Assembly (NCBI GenBank): GCA_030544215.1
Contig: JARZZO010000004.1
Span: 41,033,980-41,097,979 of the forward strand
Direction: 5' to 3'
Length of the DNA stretch: 64,000 bases
Source of the DNA: Zantedeschia hybrid cultivar
Lineage: Eukaryota; Streptophyta; Magnoliopsida; Alismatales; Araceae
The position numbers and the translations under genes are program-made. How positions within the stretch are numbered: the stretch's first letter is position 1; each line of letters opens with the position of its first letter. Below are positions 56,611 to 64,000 of the stretch, piece by piece. The notes under the pieces were generated by a model. It saw nothing but the letters and a program-made list of their open reading frames with translations. It was not told where the DNA came from and searched no databases.

Positions 56611-56915
56611 CCTTGTGGATAGCACAACAAACTGTAATACAATCATAGAGCACCCAACTCATGGGACTTGCAACTCCTTGCAATATCTGATCATGGCTTC
56701 GGTCCCCAAAGATTTAATGGCCTTGTAGATAGCACAACAAACCACTAATTCTGGTCTAAGTTAACCATCGTTACGCGACGAGCATAGATTTGCATGCAGC
56801 CCTTGTGGATAGCACAACAAAGCTACATGGTTCCTCTACCCCGATCTTTAGGCATCTAATGCCATAGCCACAGTTTCTCCTCCCAATTAAGCAGGCCTTG
56901 TGGATAGCACAACAA
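56611..56915 (-). repeat. four conserved leader hairpins of Copia-4
   Basis: On the minus strand TTGTTGTGCTATCCACAAGG occurs at 56611-56630, 56721-56740 (one mismatch), 56801-56820 and 56896-56915. The stem TTGTG/CACAA is the same as in Copia-1, while the loop is CTATC in place of CTTTC. The copy nearest gag is 192 nt from the ATG. Confidence 0.93.
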
Positions 56916-57785
56916 ACCTGCCTAAAGTGATTCGAATCTTATGACTATAACGATGGTGGACCACGCGGTAAGTTCTTAACTACTCGCGTTACGGCTTAGA
57001 GTTTATCTGAGGGTATTTAGATAACTTTTATCTTGGTCTCTCCTAGGTGATAGTATATAAATACATCGTATATATTTACTAAATACTATACCTGCTTTGA
57101 TTCATAATAAAAAAGAAATCAATGCATTTCATACATGTCATTAGTGTGGTCATGGATAGCACAGTGGGTTTGACTGGAGCCAACAGTCAAACAAACACAC
57201 ACAATCTAACACAACAATTATATTAGATATCCTGCAAACACATAGGCAAGAGATCTCCATCTTTTCGCCTTCCTAGTTGCAGCTGTGGATCGTCCTCGCT
57301 TCTTCCTCGGTTGCCTCGATCATATTACATTTAAATTCTAGAATTTACAAGTAAATTGAAGAAGGCCTTATGGCGAGTACAAGAGAGAGAGGGAGGTAGA
57401 AATACATCAGAGTATGAGAGAGAGAGGTGCGCAGACCTCTATTTATTAACAATTAATAAACAATCATACATCCACGATCCACACAATCCATTGATCACAT
57501 GAATAATAAATTAAGTGCATATCCATGACCACGGTGTGTTTTAAACATTTCACACAAGATATAGCGCATCACATGGCTAAAATAAAAGAGTTTTTCAAAA
57601 TAAATAAGTTTTGGCTTTCAGAAAGCTGGGATCCAATCAAAATTGGTATTTGAATTTCGAAAACTCATTTTATTAACTTAACATGCAATTAAATCAAAAT
57701 TTAAAAGCATTAAACACACATCACATGTGCACACACTCCGAATTAATAATTCCAGATTATTCCATGCAAATTAGAACATTTCTAA

Positions 57786-58293
57786 TAATCTAACACTTAG
57801 ATTAAACCTCATTAATAATCTAACAATTAGATTATTAAAGATTAATCTAACCCTTAGATTAATCCAACAAAGTTAATTAAAAATTTAACACTTAAATTAA
57901 TAATCAACCAAACTAATTATTAACTACTAATCTAACACTTAGATTAGCCAATTAATGTTAATTATTAATTTAACTCTTAAACCAATAATTAATACTAACT
58001 AATTAATAATTAATTAATCTAACTCTTAGATTAGATAATTAAAGTTATCATTAATTTAACTATTAAATTAATAACAACAATAATTAATTAAGAACTACTA
58101 ATTTAACATTTAAATTAGTCATTTAAGCTAATTATTAATTTAACAATTAAATTAATAACTAACTCAAATATTAATTAACAATTAGCTGAGATAATAGTTA
58201 ATAATCTAACAATTAGACTAATAACTATTAATAACTAATTTAATATTTAAATTAGTTAAATTGAGGTTAATAATCAATTTAACATTTAAATTA
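57786..58293 (-). repeat. 13-unit AT-rich palindrome array with co-varying arms
   Basis: Each unit is 19 nt, TAAT(C/T)TAA-nnn-TTA(G/A)ATTA, at 57786, 57816, 57843, 57881, 57928, 57966, 58015, 58052, 58099, 58136, 58202, 58236 and 58275. Six units have C in the left arm and G in the right; seven have T and A. No unit mixes them. The loop is always 3 nt. It lies within the untranslated leader. Confidence 0.93.
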
Positions 58294-58499
58294 ATATTAA
58301 CTCCAACTAATTAACAACTAATTGCTAGTTAATACAAAATGATTAAAAAATCATTAATAAGCCCAATTAAATATAATTTGAATAATAATTTCAATCTTCA
58401 AAACAATTTTGAATATTAAAATTAAAAACAGTTCATTTTATATTCTAATGGGCTTGTTTAGGGAGTTAAATACGGTATAGGGGTTAGGGGTATAAATGG

Positions 58500-58870
58500 G
58501 GAATTGGGCCCAGCCCAAAGGAGAATCAGGTTCACTGGTTCGAGCCAGGGGCTCAGCCTGGTGTGAGCCCGGGCTCGGCCAAAGGGCCCGGACTCGGGGC
58601 ACCCTGGACCAAGCCAGGGTCCAACCGGCCCAGCCGGCCCACAAGACCCGGCCCTCCCTGAACCGGCCCCGGGCCGGTTTCTTCCCCACCCGACGCACAT
58701 CCCCTGCAAACCCTAACCCGCAGGTGGGCGGCGGCGGCTGGAGTTGCAGGCGGCACCGGCGGCCGCCCCCGGCCCAGCCCGGCCCCGGCCGGCGATGCCC
58801 CGGCGCCGGCGACGTGCCCGGCACCGGCAGGGCCGCCGGTGACCGGCGATTGGGGAGCAGTCCAAGCCCC
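58500..58870 (-). repeat. GC-rich palindromic block of the Copia-4 leader
   Basis: An abrupt GC-rich island in AT-rich surroundings contains short inverted repeats, for example GGCTCA...TGAGCC (58550-58569) and CCCTGG-accaag-CCAGGG (58602-58619), plus many ggccgg/ccggcc runs. Open frames on both strands are Pro/Gly/Ala/Arg-rich and look compositional. It occupies the place that the ACGGC array has in the Copia-1 leader. Confidence 0.7.
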
Positions 58871-59247
58871 AAAAACCCAAAAATCTGGTTTTTCAGGTTT
58901 CAAAAACTCGACTTTGGGCTCGATTTTGCAGCTCTTCAAGGCCACCTTTGCGCCGGCTATCATGCCCGGTGTGTAGTGGTGACTATCACCAAGAGATCCA
59001 GAGATCTAACCCGCCATCCCAACGCTTGGGAGGCATGCACGAAGCCGCCAAAATACCTCGATTCATCATCTCATGAAGAACTCCGAAAACCCCAAAATAA
59101 AATCCGAAAAATCATAGAAAAATAATCAAATTATTTGTGTTCATCTTATGAACACTATTCCGTCATTTTAATCGGATTAAACGCATGGAATAACTCATGA
59201 AAAATTAATTTAGAGATCCGAAACGGGACGAGAAACAGTGGAACCTA

Positions 59248-59259
59248 GCTCTGATACCA
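59248..59259 (-). promoter_or_regulatory. primer-binding site for initiator tRNA-Met
   Basis: On the minus strand TGGTATCAGAGC follows the LTR end CCCAACA after one base. It is complementary to the 3' end of plant initiator tRNA-Met and primes minus-strand cDNA synthesis in most plant Copia elements. Confidence 0.95.
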
Positions 59260-59260
59260 C

Positions 59261-60801
59261 TGTTGGGTTTTCTCTGGTTTCTCCGGATCGCTCACGCAGC
59301 GGAAAATAAAATATTACACCGATCCGTTTTCCCGTTTCGAACGAACTAAAACTACGATTATCGAATAATCGATTCTCACTGTGTGCGGATTCGAATCCGC
59401 AGCGGTTCGGTTCCGTCGGTGTGACACCGCAAGCCGCGCAAGCGCCCGACCTCTAGCGAAGTCTACGCGATCCTCCCTGCGACGGATATCCTCACGTTCC
59501 TCGTTCTTCGCAGCCCACAAAACCTTCGCCGGTCGCCGCAACGCGCGGACGATTTCCCGTCGAACGGGATTCGGAGAAGCGGCGGAGCAGATCTAGATCT
59601 GTCTGGACGCCAGAGAGAGAGTGAAAAAGAGGAGGGGCGGCTAGGGTTCGCAGCAGCTTGGCCTGCTCAGCCTATTCGCTATGTTTTATACTAACCACGC
59701 AGTTTTTGATAAAAATCCCCGGTTTGTATAAAACCCACTTATTTATCCATCGCCTTGAGAATCATTTGCGTGTGACCCTCTAGGCCCAAGTACCAGTCCA
59801 GTTAATGGCCCAACAAGCCCAGTGACTCCTCATTGGCTTTATTAATCAATTAATAACCCTTTATTAACTAATTAATCAATCGAATTGATGTCGCACATAG
59901 AATTCGACCGGGCCTCTGATCACGTTGGGTGCCAAGCAACACCGCGTGAACCCGGAAGGTATTGGGGTTAAGTAACCCACTCTTGGAACCTTTCCGCCGA
60001 CAGTTACCGCATGGATATAATCCTTCATTCATACAATGTTCTCGAGTCAACTCAGGGTATGGCGAGCTGTCAAACCTAACCGGTCGACTCACTTGGATAG
60101 GATGCCACTGATGAATATCGGAAAACTCCTTTCCCGATATTATCATCCGCCCTGGCTAGGGACTTTCGCGCATCCTTCCTAGAGCATTCTCTCTCTAAGT
60201 ACCGAGAGCGAATGATTCCTTATTGACACACAATTCCCTTCGACGGTATTCCGCTGTACCCAATCCTTGGCGTATTAGAATCCCGTGGCTAGAGATTCGT
60301 AAACCAAGGTCAAAGCACAGAAGTCCACGGACAAGGTGTCCTTGGTGTCTCAGGCCCGAGGACCATTCACGCAACTGCGACAATAGAATCCAGCTGGTTG
60401 ACAGTGAGGTACAATACCATCCAGCGATTCAGTCGGATCAGTTCAGTGAACTCATTCTCCAATGAGCACCTACAGATTCGCCTTAGTGTCTCCACACAAG
60501 TGACTTATGAGATCAGTCACCCTCATCGTATGAGCAGGAGTAATCTGTACTAGTATAACCGGATATCCGATGTCCTTCTCGGATATCCTCCGACGAGGAA
60601 CAATTAATAATATGTGTGTTTAAGTGATCAGTCTCATTAGTATGATCTCATCATAATCTGATCACTATAGCACATATTCACGGACTTCATTATAAAACGA
60701 GAATTAATGCGATTTACACATAATGAATATTATGCCATTATATTAATAAATGAACGAGATTTACATAGTCAGATTGGCTTACAGGCCACCTAAAACTAAC
60801 A
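59261..60801 (-). repeat. Copia-4 5' LTR, complete
   Basis: The 1,541-bp LTR has plus-strand ends TGTTGGGTTTTC and AAAACTAACA. It matches the Copia-3 LTR and the outer parts of the 30900-33639 solo LTR. The left end adjoins the tRNA primer site and the right end adjoins GATTG of the Athila RT. Confidence 0.95.
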
Positions 60802-61640
60802 GATTGTACCCGGAGTATCCATCTAAGAAGCAAAAGTACTTCTGGCCCGATAACTTTTCCAGAATTTGATCCATGAATGGGAGTGGAAAGTGATCCTTCT
60901 TAGTCATGAGATTCAGCTTTCGGTAATCAATGCACACTCTCCATCCCGTGGTGAGCCTAGTGGGTACCTCTTCTCCATGATCATTCTTGATAACTGTTAA
61001 TCCAGATTTCTTGTGTACCACTTGAGTTGGGCTGACCCATTTACTGTCTGATATAGGGTAAATGATACCCGCATCCAGCCATTCCACAACTTCCTTCTTC
61101 ACCACTTCTTTCATATTGGGATTAAGCCGCCTTTGCATCTCCCGACTGGGCTTAGAATTCTCTTCCATATAGATATGATGCATGCAAATGGACGGGCTAA
61201 TTCCCTTTAAATCTGCCACCGACCATCCAATGGCACCCTTGTGGTCTTTGAGGACCTCGGTTAATTGGGCCTCCTGCGGCGATGTGAGATTTGCCGCAAT
61301 GATGACCGGGAGAGTTTGGTCCAGGCCCAAAAAGATATACTTGAGAGACTCAGGTAATAGTTTGAGTTCAAGCTCAGGAAGGTCCTCTAAGGATGGCAAA
61401 GCGGGCTCAGATTGTAAGGCTGGTAAAGGTTCAACCTTGGGCCAATATGCTAATGGGCCGGGCGAATCCTTTAAAATATTGGCTTCCTCCAAAAGGTCAT
61501 ATGTGGACATCTCATTTTCTTCAACCAGATTATCCAAGATATCAATGGTATGGCATTCTTCTTCATGATCTGGGTTTTGAGATGCTTTGAAGACATTAAT
61601 CTTGACCTTTTGACCCCCAAATGAAATGTCCATTATGCCA
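60802..61640 (-). pseudogene. Athila-like Gypsy RT, N-terminal part
   Basis: The frame includes MDISFGGQKVKINVFKAS after the protease, an acidic linker, LKDHKGAIGWSVADLKGISP, the RT entry LNPNMKEVVKKEVVEWLDAG, VCIDYRKLNLMTKKDHFPLP and FLDGYSGYN, where Copia-4 interrupts it at 60801. The second half of the RT core is at 51854 and below. The last six codons (LVLGGL) come from the Copia-4 LTR. Confidence 0.92.
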
Positions 61641-62564
61641 GTTTCACAATTTATATTAGCTTTGGCAGTGGCTAAGAATGGATGAACCTAGGATGATCGG
61701 AGTGTGAATGAGTTCCTCAGGTAATGCCATATCCAGAATAAGAAAATCCACGGGAAAATAACAATCATGAACCTTCACAATAACATCCTCAATTAATCCC
61801 CGTGGAGTCTTCACAAACCTATCAGCCAACTGCAAGATGATGGGTGTGGGCTTTAATTCCCCAATATCAAATTTCTCATAAATGGCTCTTGGCAAGAGGT
61901 TCACACTAACACCTAAATACAATAAAGCTCTATCAAATGTAACTCCAGCTAAGTCACATGAGATTAAAGGTGCTCCAGGATCCTTTAACTTCTTGGGTAA
62001 ATGATTCATCACAATCGCACTAACATCTTCTGAAAGCCGAACCTTTTCGGGTGACATTCTAGATTCTCTTCGTGGAGTACATAATTCCTTGAGAAACTTA
62101 GCATAAGCTGGCACATGCTTGATGGCATCCAGAAGTGGAATATAAATTTGGACTTGTTTGAATAAATCCAACAACTCATCATTCTGGGCCAGTTTCTTCT
62201 TGGCATTGGACTTATCTAACAAGGCATTAGGAAATGGCATCCTAGGTTGATAAGAACTTGGGCCTTCATCTATCTTCCCTTTTCCTTTCAGATCCTCCTC
62301 CAACTTCTCCATGTTGGGTTCAGCCTCACTCTCACTTTCAATTTCATGAGGCCCATCAGTGGAACCCTTGGCTAACTCTCGATTTGTATGTGGGTTTTCT
62401 AAACTTTTCCCACTCCTAAGGGCTAAAATGGCTTTAGCATTCTCAAATTGCGGCCCTTTAGGTTGTGGTAATGGGCCAGGCTGAGGTAAAAGACCCGATT
62501 GCTGTGGAAAACTCGGAGGTTGATTCTTTGGATTGGCAATGGGTTGACTAGGAAGTTGACCCAC
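61641..62564 (-). pseudogene. Athila-like gag-protease segment
   Basis: After a Pro/Gln-rich stretch (FPQQSGLLPQPGPLPQPKGP) the frame reads FENAKAILALRSGKSLENPH and MPFPNALLDKSN, then the protease region. In this group the active site is normally DLGAS; here it is LLYLGVSVNLLPRAIYEKFD, so the catalytic Asp and the Ala are replaced. GELKPTPIILQLADR and PRGLIEDVIVKVHDCYFPVD follow. The frame shifts after HTPIILGSSILSHCQS, where LGRPFL is usual. An active protease is therefore not encoded. Confidence 0.9.
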
Positions 62565-63993
62565 TTCTCATCTCATCGTAGCTGCAACTAGTTGGCCCAT
62601 TTTTCTTTCCAACTTAGAAATGGATTGTTGTTGGGTCAAAATCAGTTGTTGGAGTTGAGTGAATTTGTCATCAAAGTTGGACTGAGGAGGTTGTTGGTAA
62701 GTGGGTGGAGGATGGTATTGGGTTGATTGTCCAGATTGGAATGAGTGGTAGTGGGTCGGTTGACCTGATTGGAATGATTGATAATGGGCCGGTTGACCTG
62801 ATTGATACTGAGCCGATTGAGAAAATTGGGCTTGAGATCCCCTAGTCTGAACATTTCTATAGAAATTAGATTGCTGTTGAAATGAATTCTGTGGCTTTTG
62901 GGCTTGATGCATGGGAGGATTGGACATTGGTAATGGGGCCTGCTGATTCTTCCAAGAGAAATTAGGGTGGTTTCTCCAGCCAGGATTGTAAGTATTTGAG
63001 AATAGATCATTATTGGGCCTGGAGAATCCCTGGGCAGCCTAAACTTGTTCTTGAATGAATGGTGGAAGTTGGGCATTCATTCACTTGATGGGTTGGACTT
63101 GTGCATAAGGCACAAATGTCATGATTAGCAGAAGATGGGCCTTCATATGGACTAGATTGTGTTGGATAAGTAGGCTCTTGCTTGTTTAAGGCCAAGAGTT
63201 GGTCTAGTTTCTGGGCCAAGATGTCTACCTTATCCAATTTCTGATTAATCAGATTTATGTCCATTCTAGATTCGGTCTCTCCACGGGCCTTGAGTTCATA
63301 CATTCCAGTTCGTTTAGATGGCCCAACAGACCTCTCATAAGATGATAATGAGGCATGATTGATGGAATTTTCACTTAACATCTCAAAAAGATTATAGGCC
63401 TCATCTTCATTTTTCATCATAAATACCCCTCCACATGAGGCATCCACCATCTGTCTGAACTGTTCAGACAATCCTTCATAGAATGCTTGGACAATTTGCC
63501 ATTTTGAAAGCCCATGATGAGGGCATTTCCTAAGCAATTTTTTCAGTCTTTCCCAAGATTCATGGATCAATTTCTCAGGAGTTTGGGTAAAACTCGTGAT
63601 GGCCCTTCTCATGGTATTGGTCCATCCTATGGGATAGAACTTCTTGAGAAATTCTTTATGCATTTCTTCCCATGTCCTAATGGGCCTTCCTATAGTCCCC
63701 AACCAATATTTAGCCTTATCCTTTAATGAAAAGGGAAATAAGGTCAACTTAAGGCCATCATCGGTGAAATTCTGGATCTTCACCGTGGAACAGATTTCTA
63801 GAAATTCATCTAGATGTTTATAAGGATCTTCATTAGTATTCCCATAAAAGGATGGGAGCATCTGAATGGTGCTAGATTTAATTTCATATTGATTGGCTGG
63901 ATTCTGAGGAAGATGAATACATGATGAAGGTTGATATAGATTTGGAATGAAATAGTCCTTCATTTGCTTTGGTGGGTCCTGATTATCAGCCAT
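62565..63993 (-). pseudogene. Athila-like gag
   Basis: The start is ATG at 63991-63993 (MADNQDPPKQMKDYFIPNLY). The Retrotrans_gag domain is clear: IQMLPSFYGNTNEDPYKHLD, LFPFSLKDKAKYWLGT, WEEMHKEFLKKFYP, LIHESWERLKKLLRKCPHHG and FYEGLSEQFRQMVDASCGG. A CX2CX4HX4C knuckle, CALCTSPTHQVNEC, lies near residues 293-306. A frameshift directly after it and a TAG at 63039-63041 (normally Gln in QVQAA) interrupt the Gln-rich tail (NFYRNVQTRGSQAQFSQSAQ with a repeated YQSGQP motif). The 5' LTR and leader lie beyond the window. Confidence 0.92.
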
Positions 63994-64000
63994 TTGATCT

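Larger units (their letters stand above)
51865..60801 (-). mobile_element. Copia-4, Ty1/Copia element inserted in the Athila-like RT
   Basis: It is an 8.9-kb element with a complete 5' LTR (59261-60801), primer site, 2.8-kb leader, reduced gag, protease, integrase, RT, RNase H and a truncated 3' LTR (51865-53118). Flanks are GATTT (51860-51864) and GATTG (60802-60806), a 5-bp duplication with one mismatch. Athila RT reads DGYSGYN on one side and QVAIYPEDQEKTT on the other, so the site is exact. It is the youngest large insertion here by nesting. Confidence 0.94.

Noticed and set aside
58438..59125. Pro/Gly/Ala-rich frames on both strands (up to 209 residues)
   Set aside because: They lie in the GC-rich palindromic part of the Copia-4 leader between primer site and gag.

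Overview
This window is transposable-element-dense plant nuclear DNA. Ty1/Copia and Ty3/Gypsy retrotransposons, solo LTRs, plant-mobile-domain (PMD/DUF7745-like) genes and tRNA-Met-primed LTR elements fill nearly all of it. I see no housekeeping gene, tRNA, rRNA or organelle gene. An angiosperm is clear and a dicot is likely; the species cannot be read from this sequence. The AT-rich background, nested insertions and many nonsense transitions suggest pericentromeric or otherwise methylated heterochromatin.

Layout. 1-195: 3' end of an unidentified reading frame. 1092-3770: a multi-exon PMD gene with good splice sites but many stops. 5068-10620 (minus): a G-patch Gypsy element lacking its reverse-transcriptase core. 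At 10620 a Tekay-like chromovirus is inserted (10621-13991, minus: 3' LTR, polypurine tract, integrase), and it is cut off by Copia-1 (13992-21477, plus). Copia-2 (21478-26770, plus) follows directly and carries a solo chromovirus LTR (24173-26052, TSD CATAA). 26910-34469 is poorly defined, with subterminal-type repeats, a CT-rich tract, a PMD-like remnant and a 2.7-kb solo LTR (30900-33639, TSD GAACA). Copia-3 (34470-42321, minus) is split by another solo LTR (38262-41100, TSD AGTAT). At 42322 a new element begins. It holds three short-period repeat arrays around an intact, spliced DUF7745-like gene (44955-46341). An Athila-like Gypsy element (minus) fills 46740-51864 and 60802 to the window end, and is split by Copia-4 (51865-60801, minus), whose tRNA-Met primer site is intact.

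How the parts relate. The elements form a nested stack, and the target-site duplications show the order of insertion. Copia-2, -3 and -4 are close relatives. Copia-2 and -4 share one internal gag deletion and one zinc-knuckle substitution, so they descend from a gag-reduced lineage. Copia-3 and -4 share a sharply bounded, almost identical 663-bp tract.

The most unusual signal is a set of short perfect or near-perfect palindromes, repeated at regular spacing, in LTRs and untranslated leaders. They include 24-nt palindromes every 32 bp beside the DUF7745 gene; a 13-unit AT-rich hairpin array in the Copia-4 leader whose two arms co-vary; four TTGTG-loop-CACAA hairpins about 190 nt before gag in both Copia-1 and Copia-4; and GCGTC/GACGC hairpins scattered through otherwise unrelated elements. 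One 24-nt palindrome is identical in two different elements 31 kb apart. I consider these hairpin arrays the best candidate for an undescribed phenomenon here.
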